From Rotaria sordida (lineage: Eukaryota > Rotifera > Eurotatoria > Philodinida > Philodinidae): a stretch of DNA of 64,000 nt. The translations under genes were made by a program, and so were the position numbers. Every line of letters starts with the position of its first letter. Position 1 is the first letter of the stretch. Below, piece by piece: positions 13,724 to 26,229 of the stretch. Location of the stretch: NCBI GenBank assembly GCA_905250125.1, contig CAJNOL010000121.1:180871-244870 (forward strand). The letters are read 5' to 3'. The notes beneath the pieces were generated by a model, which saw nothing but the letters and a program-made list of their open reading frames with translations, did not search any database and was not told the origin of the DNA.

Positions 13724-15568
13724 TTATGTATGAAATAAATGATTTCCAATTGAAAATGAAAAAAGAAATAAATAAATAATAAAACATAAACGATTAATAA
13801 TATGAGCAAGAAGAATCCATTCTTGATGAATATTATGTTCATTAAGCAATATATTAACTTTTTGTTTTATTGAAGTTATATCACGACTTATTGTATTTGA
13901 TGATAAAACAAGAGGATCAGATGTTGTTATTAAACCATTTGAAAGTGAAGTTAATGGTTCCATAGCTGAATCATTATTTGGTAAATCATTTGTATCATAT
14001 TCACTGAAGGAAAAAAGTATCATAAAGTTTAAATATTAAAACAAGAAACAGATAGATACTTTTCACGATTAGTTATTAATGTTGCATATAATATTCGTTT
14101 AAGACCAACTAATTTTGTTAAATGACAAAAAAACACCTAAAATTAACATAAATTTTATTTAAAAAAATAATAAACATTTTCATATACATACAGTACGTAT
14201 TTTGTTTGATGGTCTTTCAATTGAATAATGTTTTCCATCTACAAGCATTCGTGTCAATACTGACAATGCTAATACCATTGAGGTTAAACAAATATCATAA
14301 AAAATAGTATATCCCATCAATGGCCATGATGTACCTAATCGTTTTGGAACATAATAAGCAAAGATTATTAATAAAATAAATTGACAAATAAGTAATAAGA
14401 CACCTAAAAAAAAAAGATAAATAAATATTTTTGATTTAATTTCAAAAAACAAAAAACAAACAAATTATTATTATTACCATAACAAATTCTTTCAGAAGCT
14501 GACGGTGGAAGAAAAAAAATTGTTAGTGTTAAAAATATAAGAATTACACCGGGCCAATTAATAAGTCGAACAAAGTATGTTGGACGTCGATGAATATTTA
14601 ATTGGATAGATATTTGATCATAACTTCGATCGAAACCAGCAAAAAATGTAACTTTTTGATTAACTGTATGTGATACAAAATAAAAACCATTTGGCATTAA
14701 ATCTGGTTCATCAATAATAAAATCAATTGCTTGCGATATTGATACTTCATCGATATCATAAAGTACTGAACCAAACTAAAAAGAGAAAAATTTTAATCGT
14801 TTTATTCGTCATCTTAAGTGTATTTATTACTTTGAATGTACATGTTTGTTGATCAAATGGAAAATTTTTCAGATCAAAATTACATGGACTTGTAAGAAGA
14901 GTTGAATATGATAATTCAAAATGACCACTAGATTGAACATCGATAAAATGATTTGCTTCAGAATCGATTGTTGTACTTCTGAATAATGAAATAAAAGTGT
15001 AGGTTATTTAAATAAATAAAAAGAAATCATACGGATTAATTAATTCTATTTTTGGTGTCCAAATTGAATGTGCAGGTACACGAATATGTTGAACATTAGC
15101 ATATGGTGTAGAATTCCAACCAAGTACTGAAGCATTCCAAGTCTAAAACAAAGGGATTGTAATAGTATAAAATAGATTTAATTGATTAGTTGTTTTTTTT
15201 TTTCTTTACTTGATTTATATGTCCACGAATTGTTATTAATGAATCATCTTCATTCTTTAAAAAAAAGAGAAAAACATTTGTTTTTTTTCTTGATTAGAAT
15301 GATAAAGTGACATACAACAGAAACAAGTCTGATTAATGAAAATCCAAGGTTAACATTAATTTTTTGAAGATCATTTTGTATTGGACGTATGGATGGACGT
15401 GATTTTGCAAGTAATCGATCATATAATTCCAATTGACATGTATAATAATCGGAACAGTCTATATTAATTATATAGATAATGATTAATAAAAAATTATGAA
15501 AATATTAACATACTTTGAGAATATGCTAAAGTAAAACAGATCAATAAAAGCCAACTGGAGAAGATCAT
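13724..15568 (-). CDS. Cys-loop ligand-gated ion channel subunit, nicotinic acetylcholine receptor type
   Basis: Nine exons: 15568-15514, 15458-15316, 15254-15210, 15142-15033, 14978-14831, 14775-14478, 14403-14192, 14136-14060 and 14003-13724. They join in phase to 455 residues. A signal peptide (MIFSSWLLLICFTLAYSQ) leads into the ligand domain, with the WNS..YANV..IRVP..SIWTP core. The Cys-loop is C-NFDLKNFPFDQQT-C with 13 residues between cysteines. M1, M2 and M3 follow, then a short intracellular loop and M4 (EWILLAHIINRLCF...). The segment before M2 reads SER, keeping the acidic residue typical of cation channels. Two features are odd. No vicinal cysteine pair is present in loop C, so it is a non-alpha type subunit. 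M2 is very hydrophobic, with Ile where Leu 9' is usual and no polar 6' residue. The ligand cannot be assigned. Confidence 0.88.
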
Positions 15569-16080
15569 ACTTGTTGTCAATGGGTAAGAAATCTATAGAA
15601 TACAGAACAAACAACTTACTCTGCTTAATCGTTATAGTTTCTGACGGGATAGAAATAAGACAGAACAAAAAAAAAAAGAATTTTGTCGACTTGTATTGCA
15701 AGAGTTTTTTTTCACTTACTTTCTCGTCTTAAAGAAAAAAAATATATATAGGAAAGGAGGAAGGAATGCAATGTTCATATGGGTATGCTACTTAACTAAC
15801 ATTCTTCTCTTTTTTTTCTCAATTTTTTCTTCTTCTTACATACACTAGATATTAAAACAATCATTATTAACGATAAATTATAATTTGTACGTCATAGTTC
15901 AATTCATTAGCATTCTCTAGTTGTTATTATTTTTTGTTCCTAAAATCACACATACAAACATATAATATGAGTAAAATATTTAAATAAAAAACAAAATTAA
16001 AAACGGACGGTGCATAAAAGATATTCACTGCAAAAAAAACCAAAAAAAAAAGAGAGAATTATCATAAATATTAATATTGT
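15569..16080. other. Intergenic, low complexity
   Basis: T/A-rich spacer upstream of the channel gene and downstream of the cyclophilin stop. A T-rich CTATAG acceptor-like site lies about 25 bases before the channel ATG. Nothing else is seen. Confidence 0.5.
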
Positions 16081-16811
16081 TCACAATTGACCACATTCTT
16101 GAATAAGAATACGACGCGTGGGTACACCTGTTTCACTTCCATATGTTTCAATTTGTTTGATCACATCCATACCTTCAACAACTTGACCAAATACAACATT
16201 TTTACCATTTAACCATGGGCATGGCAAAATAGTAACAAAAAATTGTGATGTATTTGTATTTGATCCTTTAGAAAAAGAAATCTATTCAAAAAACGAAACA
16301 AACAATTCTATATACCTTGATTAGCCATTGCTAATAATCCTGGAATAGTAAATTTTCGATTGAAATTTTCATCTTCAAATTTTTTACCAAATATTGATTT
16401 CCCCTATAAATGAAAAAAAAAAGTTAAATTCTGCAAAGTTTTTTATATTTTATTCGTAAGATATACATACACCCGTTCCATTATAACTAAAAATTAAATT
16501 ATATTTAAAAAAAAAAAGAAAATAAATAAATAATAGTCAATACGTACGAAGTAAAATCACCTCCTACAAACAATCGAAAACACGTATAATAAATAAATAA
16601 TAAATTATTCTCTTTTTCTACCTTGACAAAAATATCCACGAATCACACGATGTAATATGGATGATTTATATCCATAACCTTTTTCCATTGTACATAATGC
16701 TCGAAAATTTTCACATGTTTTTGGACATTCATTATCAAATAATTCAAATACAACACGACCAAGAGATGTACTATCAGCATACACATCAAAAAATACTCTA
16801 GGAGAACTCAT
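16081..16811 (-). CDS. Cyclophilin-type peptidyl-prolyl cis-trans isomerase
   Basis: Five exons: 16811-16622, 16563-16548, 16486-16471, 16403-16316 and 16265-16081. They join to 164 residues, the normal size of a single-domain cyclophilin A. Key segments are visible: RVFFDVYAD start, [58 protein letters not shown] and CGQL end. Arg55 and Gln63 (human numbering) and Trp121 are kept. His126 is Asn, Phe60 is Tyr and Met61 is Phe, so substrate preference may differ. The family isomerises Xaa-Pro bonds and binds cyclosporin. Exons 2 and 3 are only 16 bp each and both are needed to spell GGDFTSYNGTG. A TTTTAG acceptor lies 2 bases before the ATG. Confidence 0.93.
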
Positions 16812-18797
16812 ATCTAAAAGAACAATCATTTGTATAAAATATTTGAAACACAAAAAAAAAAAAGAATTATCATCGAATTCATTCAGATAATTGAAATGAA
16901 TAAAAACAAAATGATGAAAATCTGTACGAATTTTTAAAAAGGATTCAAGCATTTATAGATAGACCAGTAATCAAATAGAAATCAATATATTTTATTTTTA
17001 TTAATTATTGAGAAAACTTGCATCGATTTCATTAATACTTATATAAGTAGAATCAATTATTTTCGATTAATTCTACACTATGAAGAGTATAATTTTCAAC
17101 AAAAAAAAAACATAAACACAACTTTTGCATGATAAATTAATCTCACGAGGGAAATCCCCGAACTGATTAATCATTTTTTCCAGTCGAGGCTATGTGCATC
17201 ATGTAAAACCTAACGAGTTATGAATAGTTTGAGTAAAAAGTGTCAGTTCTTAGCTTGTTGTTTCGAAAATTTTACATTGTACTGATATTTTTCAAATCTA
17301 TGTCATGATCTTCATCAGAAAAACTTATTTTCGACTTTCAACTTGACATTTTTCACGGAGACAGTTTCTAACGATAATAGTTTATGACGAAAGTTTCAGA
17401 TCCTTTCGTTGATCCTATTTTAAGGTATGATTATGATAAAAATATGTCTTTTCTTCACCGTTTCGACATTCTTATTTCAGGATAGAAGTAAATGCAATGA
17501 TCGAAAATTTTTACAATAAATGATTCTCATTAAGGCTTATCTTTGTGCAATGTCTCAAGATAAAATTTAAAAAATCAGTTTTTCTAGTGTTTCTGAGGAA
17601 TATTACGGTATAGTCTCAAATAATGCAATATCTTCGTAGCAACAAGCTAAGAGTTCCCACTCTTATCAGGAATATTCATAGCTCATTATGGTCTACAGAG
17701 TGTGTATATTTCCGACTGAAATGTAGTTAGACAGTTGGTAATTCTAAATCATAGTATGAATGAAAATGATATTATGTGAAAAAAAAATGAGTTGAACATA
17801 TTAAATATTTATTTATTTATTTTTCCGAAAATGATCAAGTAAAAACTAGGGTATGAGCAAGTCTATTGTAAATTTTAAGTGTGTTTTTTCATAAAAGAAT
17901 AGTGAAAAATATAAGTTTCCGGTAAAGGTATTGCAGGAAATTACTTTCATCCGTTTATTATTGACATTTCAAACATAAACTATTCTGTATTGTATTATTT
18001 GATAAAATATACATTTTCTATTGATGCAACAAAACACAATGTTACTATTAAATCTAAAAACAATACAAAGAAAAAAGGTTAATTAAACTTTGATATGAAA
18101 TAATATTTATAGCAAAAAAACCATCAAGCGATTATTTAGCTAAGATTATGATAAGTATCGACAAATTTGTCATTTTATTAAGTTCTTTAAAACTATTACT
18201 ATAGTGCACTGATTACTAATATTTATTATCAATCAATAATGAGATGAAATGTTATCATATAATCGTTCAATCGAGCTAGTACTTCAAAATAAAGAATCCT
18301 TATACCAATTATACTCAATGCTGACTCATTTGTATTCAGTATCGAGTATAAATGTTCTGAAAAAAAAACTCGATTTTTAGTTATTTGACAAGAATCTGCC
18401 TATAATACAACTATCGTTTTGTTGCTAAACAGTAAAATTCTATATAATCAATGTTAGAAACCTTTTACATTAGGTAAATGTTGGATTGATTGAACGAATC
18501 ACATATATTATTATATTAGAAATCGACGACATCTATCATTGATTTAATTGATTCCAAAAGAAATTTTGTATTCATTTTAGAAATCTTATTTCTATTCAAA
18601 GAATTGAAGAATATTATTCGATTGATTTAAATACTTTCATTTAAAAACGAATGAATTGAACATATGAAACAATTTTGAAAGTCGTTATTCGCACTGTCTA
18701 AAGATCGACCGTTGGTCATTGTTTGAGTGCATCTATTCTCTCATATAAATTGAATGTATTTCTCAATAGAATTCGAACATTCATTTTGTTTCTAAAA
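16812..18797. other. Divergent intergenic region between cyclophilin and RAD51
   Basis: Lies between two outward-facing genes, so it should contain both promoters. It holds the foldback element at about 17195-17705. No coding frame is recognised. Confidence 0.5.
17195..17705. repeat. Foldback (MITE-like) element, family A copy 2
   Basis: The left end (CTAACGAGTTATGAATA near 17217, CTTAGCTTGTTG near 17255) returns inverted on the right (CAACAAGCTAAGAG near 17640, TATTCATAGCTCATTATG near 17677). Inner blocks (GACGAAAGTTTCAGATCC, ATCCTATTTTAAGG) also occur in the element at about 1245-1765 in diverged form and the same order. I therefore treat the two as one family. No open frame is present. 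Confidence 0.6.
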
Positions 18798-20217
18798 ATG
18801 CCGCCTAAAACTAAAACACGAGAATCAATAGTTGAAAAAGAAAATGAAACAACATTATCAGTTCAACAACCAGTTGCTACCAATACTACTCTTCAAGTCA
18901 GTGAAAGTATATCGATTGATTGTGATTCTGGTGGGCCAACACCAATTACAAAATTAGATAAATCATGTGGTATTGGTAATGCAGATTTAAAAAAATTACA
19001 AGAAGCTGGATTTTGTACAGTAGAATCTATTGCTTTTGCACCAAGAAAAAGTCTTTTAGCTGTTAAAGGTATTAGTGATGCAAAAGCTGATAAATTAGCT
19101 GTAAGTTTCTTTTTACAAAGAAATTGAAAAAAAATGAAATAACTGTATATATTATTTAGGCTGAAGCAGCTAAATTAATACCAATGGGTTTTACAACAGC
19201 TACTGAATATCATCAAAAACGTTCAGAAATCATTCAATTAACAACTGGTTCAAGAGAACTTGATAAACAATTACAAGGTGGTTTTGAAACTGGTTCAATT
19301 ACTGAATTATATGGTGAATATCGTTGTGGTAAAACACAATTATGTCATCAAGTAGCTGTTACTTGTCAAGTAAATTATTTAATTTTTCAAGAGAAAACAA
19401 AAATTTAATTTTGTTTTCTTTTTAGTTACCAATTGATATGGGTGGTGGTGAAGGCAAAGCAATTTATATTGATACAGAAGGTTCATTTCGACCTGAACGT
19501 TTATTAGCTATTGCTGACCGATATGGTCTTTCAGGTCCCGATGTTTTGGATAATATTGCTTATGCTCGTGCTTATAATACTGATCATCAAATTCAATTAT
19601 TATATATGGCAACAGCTATGATGTGTGAATCAAGGTTTATTAATATATATATATATATATATTTTTTTTTCTTAAATTTTATTTTAATGTATAATATAAA
19701 TATTATTTTAATAGATATGCTGTATTAATTGTCGATAGTGCAACATCACTTTTTCGAACTGATTATTCTGGTCGTGGTGAATTAGCTAATCGACAAATGC
19801 AATTAGCAAAATTTATGCGTATGTTATTACGTATAACTGATGAGGTTTGAATAAATATCTTAAAATTGATTTTATTTATTAAAATATTACTTTTTTTTTT
19901 TATTAAGTTTGGTGTTGCTGTTGTACTTACTAATCAAGTTGTTGCTCAAGTTGATGGTCAAGCAATGTATGGTGATCAAAAGAAACCTATTGGTGGTAAT
20001 ATAATGGCTCATGCATCAACAACACGGTATTTTTAATTGATATTTATTTCATTTTATATTTCATTTGTTTTTTTGTTTTAGACTCTATTTAAAAAAAGGC
20101 AAAGGTGATTCACGTATATGTCATGTTGCAGATAGCCCATGTTTGCCTGAAACTGATGCAGTTTTTGCTATTGGACCTGAAGGCATTGTTGATGCAGCAC
20201 CTAAAGATCTTTGTTAA
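18798..20217 (+). CDS. RAD51: RAD51 recombinase
   Basis: Six exons: 18798-19100, 19160-19369, 19426-19634, 19715-19844, 19908-20026 and 20082-20217. They join in phase to 368 residues (human 339; the extra length is a Ser/Thr-rich N-terminus). The N-terminal helix-hairpin-helix domain is present ([26 protein letters not shown]). Then come the linker with [16 protein letters not shown], Walker [10 protein letters not shown], Walker [11 protein letters not shown], the [12 protein letters not shown] and NQVVAQVDG loop regions, KKPIGGN and HASTTRLYLKKG. It catalyses homologous pairing and strand exchange in double-strand break repair. The Walker A has Cys where human RAD51 has Thr (GEFRTGKTQ); the catalytic Lys-Thr pair is intact. 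MPPKTK is the first in-frame ATG. Confidence 0.96.
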
Positions 20218-23200
20218 TTATAGTTTATCTTTTATTTGATTTATCTATTTTTTTGTTTTGTTTAATGTATAATATTAATTGTTTGTACATAGATAATATT
20301 ATCATTGTGTCATCTTGTATTTATTATTATCTTGTTTTATTCGTGTTTATTGAAATACACATATTATGATAGGAATGATGACATATGAAAATTTATTCTC
20401 ATTTACTTGATTGACACATCAGACAGACAGATTGAATGAATGAATGAATGAATGGAACAAATGAGGTGTTATACAAAGAAGAAAAAAATAAAAAAAAAGG
20501 GAATTCTTTATGTCTTTAGACATACTGACAGTTCACACCATAGGTGGGTGTAAATGTAAATGGAGAAACAGTGGCTATATTCATTATAAAACAAACATGC
20601 CGATTATCGGCTAGGCTGCGTCAGTCTTCTCGTCATCATTGTATAATATAACTTAAAAAAAAGGTGCGACAAGGAGGAGGTGGCTTACATAAGAGTGGGC
20701 TTTGTATGCATATATATTGTTGGAACAATAGTCGTAATTCCATCTCTTTTACTAGCGTCGTGATTATTGATCTCCGGTGTATATGTATGTTCTATATATG
20801 TATATATACATATAACGAATAGGTGATTATGATGAACATAATATAGATGCATACATATACATATATATATATATATGAGTGGGAGAGAAGAAACGGAGGA
20901 GGAGACAAAAACGACGTTTTAAATTGTAGAACAAGTAAAAAAGAAGGATGCAAACGACGATAAACGAACGGAAATATTGGTCTCAGTTAAAAAAAATGAC
21001 TCTCATGATGGCGATACAATCGATCGATCATAAGTTCAATGTATTTTAATTGAATTAAACAGGTAAGAAGAAAAAAAAAAGACGACATCAAAACATCATA
21101 GAGTTCTTTTTGTTGACAATTGTTTATTTTCAATATCTCTCTTACTGATTAATCTTTTCTTTGTTTTGCTGCACTTGTTATCTTGTCTGGTGTATGAACA
21201 TACGTCTGCGGTACATTTGATCTGCATTCACGAAGGACTTCTTCTGTAGAGATGATATCTTCCGTTTTGATTGAGCTTTTTGTACACATATTCACTCTAT
21301 CACGTAACGTCCATGACACCAGGAATTAACTTTGGATGAGAATGATTCGATATACATACATACATACATACACACGCGTATGATTATCGAAAGCTAACAA
21401 AGAAGAAAGAAAGTATGAACGTGTTGGAATTTGTTTCGATTACATGTCAAGCAGTCAATGCAAGCGCTTGTATGGATTGTTTTCGATTATCACTCGAACT
21501 TCATCCATCACATATACATATATATATATATGAATGTACGCTTATGTAAGGAGGAAATGATTGACAAGCATCTAAAGTGCTCCTTACAATTGACGATCTG
21601 TCCAATATCTTCTTTTAGACAATAAAAAATAAAAGGGCGTGTGTCTAAAATCATGTCCTTGAGATAATGATGAAGATGATTGTTATAATAAGGGTGTAAG
21701 TGATAAATGACTTTATTCAATGATAATCGCTCGATCAATTAACGAATGAAAAAAAAGAAAAGAAGACAAAGAGAAATAAAATTAAAGGAGCATGATGACC
21801 TAGATTGTCTGTCTGTTGATCGTCTATTTACTCTATTGTCTGCGAAAAGAGAAGAGTCTTCACTTCATGTTTACCTATACAAGCACTTTAGTCATCGCCG
21901 CCTAATAGAATGAAGGTTCTTGAGTATGATGTAAAGAGAGGCATGCATACACATACACACACGCACATGCATATACGAGGGCGTATCTGTCTGCCACTAG
22001 CAAGAACAACTACTAGTGTATTCTCTCGAATTACACGTTCACCTGTATATGTTTTGCCTCTTGAAGTAATTCATTTGTTTGCAAACTCAAAAGCGCGCGC
22101 GTACTAATATCGAACAAAAAAAAGTTGGATGACATTAGTATGCACCAACGATCCGTTCATCAAGTGAAGAGGGAATATTGGATAGAAAGAATAGCAGTCT
22201 GGTGGCACTTGCCTATTACAAGAGGTTGTGTGTGCCAACTTGCTTACTGCTGTTTAAATGATACTCAAGTGAAACATAGGGTGGGCGGAGTGGTTGACTG
22301 ACCCTCTGGTCAGTATTGCGTCAATAAAAATAAGTAGCTGTTTTTATGAACTATTATGTGTAATAACAGATGTATATAGTTGAAGAATTCTCATATGTTC
22401 ATTCATCCCATGATCATATCAAAAAGTGAATCCTATTATCTGTTTTTGAGTGTCATTGTTGTCATCCATTGATTTCTAAGTGAATATTTAAAAAAAAAGA
22501 TCCGCCTTTGTCGATATTCTCTCTTTTTCTCTCTCGAAGGTCATCATCATCATTAATTGTAAAACTAGACAACAAAAATCAACTACTTTGTCTTATCATT
22601 GCTTTCGATCAAAGACACATATATGTACAAATTTCGTGTGTGAACATACTATACTACTAATCATCGGTTTATCTATAAGATGTCATGAGAAGTGCGCATG
22701 ATCAATCATTGATTTGTTTTTTTTGAATTTAATTTTTCATTGCTTAGTTGTCGAAATGATATGACGTAAGATGAAAAAAAAAAGAAGACAACAACTGTTC
22801 ATTTTGTTATCATGGTGATGGCAACAGCAGTATATAGTACTTGAATATTCAATTAAATGAGTACCTTTTTGTGTATTAAAGCAGTGACATATATAGTTCA
22901 AGCAAAAGAAATAATTCTTTCTTTCTTTCTTATTGGTATACTTGAGTATGCGAGCGTGATGGTACATATTGTCGTAACATCTAATTGAACAGTACTACCA
23001 ACTACTTGCCTTATTGCATAAACGTAAAAATATGCTGCCAGTAGAAGCATTTACATAAAGAGGCGAATTTTTTTTCTTTCTTTTTTTTTCTTTCTTTTGT
23101 ATTTTTATGACTTAAGATTTTGTCAAGCAGACGTGATATTTGCTCCGACATCTCTATTCTTTCATTCACACTTTCAAAAACGATCCGGTACTACCTATTT

Positions 23201-23723
23201 TCTCTTTTCTTATTGTTGTTTATTGTGCAATCACTATTAAATACGTCTCCATTATCGTTTTATGATTGTTAAAAAAAAAATATATATATATATAATAAAA
23301 TCACAAAATTAACAAGAACCTGTGATAAGAAAAGGTTTAATTTAAATATAGACAGTATTTTAATAAAATAGAGCCAATTTTCAGTTCGCGTGATTAGCCT
23401 TGAACATATGAACTATAATCAACTATGATATGGTAATTTGTATTATTAGAATACACAAAAAAAAATGAACAAAAGAGAAGAAGGGCATTCAGCCCGAAAA
23501 AAAATGAGACATGCACGCATATATAGAAGTCAATACTGTTCAATCGGTATGTGTAAATAAAAGAGAAAAGAAAGAAAGAGCAATACAGAGAGAGAGAGAG
23601 ACAGAGAGACAGAGAGAAAAATTATGATTGTTGTTGCTCATATAGGCGTATGCATATAGGCAAACGAGACATCATACATATATACAGATTAAACAATTTT
23701 ATGTTGTGACTACATTCATAGAT
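20218..23723. other. Long microsatellite-rich non-coding region
   Basis: About 3.5 kb with no recognisable coding sequence. It has many TA/TATG/CATA runs (near 20775-20880, 21350-21372, 21505-21535, 23280-23297), a GA/CAGA run near 23586-23620, and more mixed G/C content than the surrounding introns. Short open frames here are repeat-driven. It could be the distal promoter or 5' non-coding exons of the downstream lectin gene. I see nothing that decides it. Confidence 0.5.
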
Positions 23724-25878
23724 ATGAAATTCGGCCTTCTACTCTTCCTTTTATTCATCTTGTCTATTATTTCATCTATTATTGCTGATGAATTATTTCA
23801 ACAAATGCTTTTTAATAATGATGGTACTCTACCAAAACTTCGTCAAAAAACTTCCAATAGTAAGTCTAATATATATATATATATATTCTCTTATCTATTT
23901 AGATATATATTTCAGTAGCTGACAATCTTCTCTTTTTATAGTCTATGGGTCAAGTGACTTCGATATTGTCTTATACGATCTTGAGGTGATATATGTCTGA
24001 AGAGAATATATATTGACAGGATCGTATGATCTGAGTAGAAAGATAACAGAAATAAGAAAACGTTTTGATCTTGCCCGAGGAGAGATGATAAATCAATTAT
24101 ACACATTCATCATCATCTAGAAACTAGACCGACACCAACAAGTAGTAAGCAAATGATTAATAGATAAATCGATTTACAATGTTGAAAAGCCAATCATCGA
24201 TTGAATTCCTAAAGACAATTGAAGATATAATTTCAAGGAGATGTCAACAGCTTTAGGCTAAACGAAAAAAAAACAGAAGAAGAAGAATTGAGATACATAC
24301 ATCGAAATGCCACTAATACTTTGAGATGATAAATAAAACAGGTGTTATTCATTCCCAATGGGAAATAGGAGGAGATTATATTGACATAAAATGATAGTTA
24401 ACAACTATCAAGAATTTTTTTTTTTATTTGTTTTGTTTTGTTACAATATAAAACGGAAAAAATAATCATATTTTTGATTGAATGTTATTTGATTCTTTTC
24501 TATTGAAAGAATATCGCAATTTAAAAACTAAACTTTCAAATAATCATCGTCCATATCAACCATCTATTGTTACATCTGATACTTCACAAACGCGTCTGGT
24601 TAATCAGGCAAACACAAATAACATTACTCATGCTACTATCAACAATATCTACTCGACATCGTCAATTGCTGAAGGTGTGTTTTTTACACTCGTTTTTTAT
24701 GTTCTTTATTTCATATGGATACGGCTTATTAATAGATAGAAAATTTTGAGCCGTTCTGATTCACCTCATTGATAGTTCGTAATATAAATGCCGCTCGTTT
24801 AATGTCACCTTCATTTGTTGTGTTGGCACTTGAACGACACAAGTAGAATTCAATTGTCCATGTATAATTGACAATTGACTATATACATGTATATGAGAGA
24901 CGATTGACGTGTGAATCGCATTGACTTGTCTCTATCGAATCACTAATGAGTATGGGTGTTTCTCTTTTAGACTACTGTCGAGATTTTGGTCCAACATCAT
25001 CTGTATTACTTTTTGCTTATCGTGGTAGTTGTTATTCATTAACAAATCAGCTTGTAACATGGTCACAAGCTGATAATCTATGTCAAAATCATTTTCATAT
25101 TAATACAAATAAAAATCAAGGTGATTTAGCATCGTTTGATGATGCTATTGAATTTGATTATGTTAGACAAATAGTTGGAGTGTTTAATCGATCAGCAACA
25201 GAATTTGGAGCTTATATTGGTTTTAGTTATCGAAATCGTAAGTAAAATTTTTAAAAATAAATGTTTTGTGTTTTTCAAAATATTCTTTTTAAAGAATCAT
25301 GGTTATGGTTAAATGGACGTCATGTAAATTTTTCTGAAACACCACCAAGTGTTATTGCACCAAATAATCTTATTTTTCCTTATCAACAACAAAAACCATG
25401 TGGTAAACTTGAATTATTAAGACCAAATGAAACAACAATTCTATTTGGTTTAATGCAACAAGAATGTACAAAAACTGAACGTGCACTTTGTAAAATTAGT
25501 ATGTATAAATATATTAATTAATTTTTTATTAAGAAAAAAAATTTTTTTTTTAATAGAAGTTGATCATTGTTTTGAAAATGATCAATGTGGAATACATGGT
25601 GTATGTAGTAATGATGGAATAACATTTCATTGTGAATGTACATTTCTTTATGATGGAATTTATTGTGATAAATGTATTTATTTATTAGATAATTTTATTT
25701 GAAAAAAAAATGTTTTGTTTTTTTTGTGTTTATAGATAGTTCAGAAGCGATACAAGTTATTGCAGCTAGTATATTTATTACTTTAGCTTGTCTTGGTATT
25801 TGTGTATGTAAACGATCACAAAAATATAAAAATAATTATCAAAAAAGACAAATACAAAGACGAAATGAAAATAGGTGA
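23724..25878 (+). CDS. Type I membrane protein with C-type lectin and EGF domains
   Basis: Six exons: 23724-23859, 24510-24674, 24971-25237, 25295-25498, 25557-25673 and 25736-25878. They give about 343 residues. A strong signal peptide (MKFGLLLFLLFILSIISS) is followed by a Thr/Asn-rich stalk, then a long-form C-type lectin domain (YCRDFG, RGSCYSL, WSQADNLC, GAYIGF, WLWLNG, PCGKLEL, ECTKTERALC). One six-cysteine EGF domain follows (CFENDQCGIHGVC...CEC...CDK), then a transmembrane helix (IAASIFITLACLGICVC) and a short basic tail. No EPN or QPD calcium/sugar motif is seen, so sugar binding is uncertain. The stop at 25876 overlaps a good donor (AG|GTGAGA), and an acceptor near 26117 would give a short alternative tail ending CFHCD. 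The domain calls are solid; the role is unknown. Confidence 0.8.
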
Positions 25879-26229
25879 GATTATCAAGATAATTCTATAA
25901 ACGATAAGAAGATTTAAGATGATTTAATCAGATAAATATTCATTGGTGAAAGTGTTTTTATAATCGAAAAGTTTATTAAACAGAAGTAAATCACAGTTAA
26001 CAAAGAAGTGAATCTTAAAACAAGATCATGATAGTTTATAATTATTGTTTTTTTGTTATACTTAATCAATCGAAAAATTGAGTGATTATAATAGAATGAT
26101 CTAATGATGAATTTTAGCTGCTTTCACTGTGACTAAATATGAATAATAATGAATCAATTCATTCAATAAATTTTTTTTTAAATACATATTTAATAGAGAT
26201 GTGTACAGTTACTCTACCTGACCTTACAA
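25879..26229. other. 3' flank of lectin gene
   Basis: AT-rich. Contains a possible alternative last exon (acceptor TTTTAG near 26117, stop shortly after) and an AATAAA polyadenylation signal near 26165. Confidence 0.35.

Noticed and set aside
21431..22107. Frames with HTHTHTHMH and IYIYIY runs
   Set aside because: Microsatellite translation.
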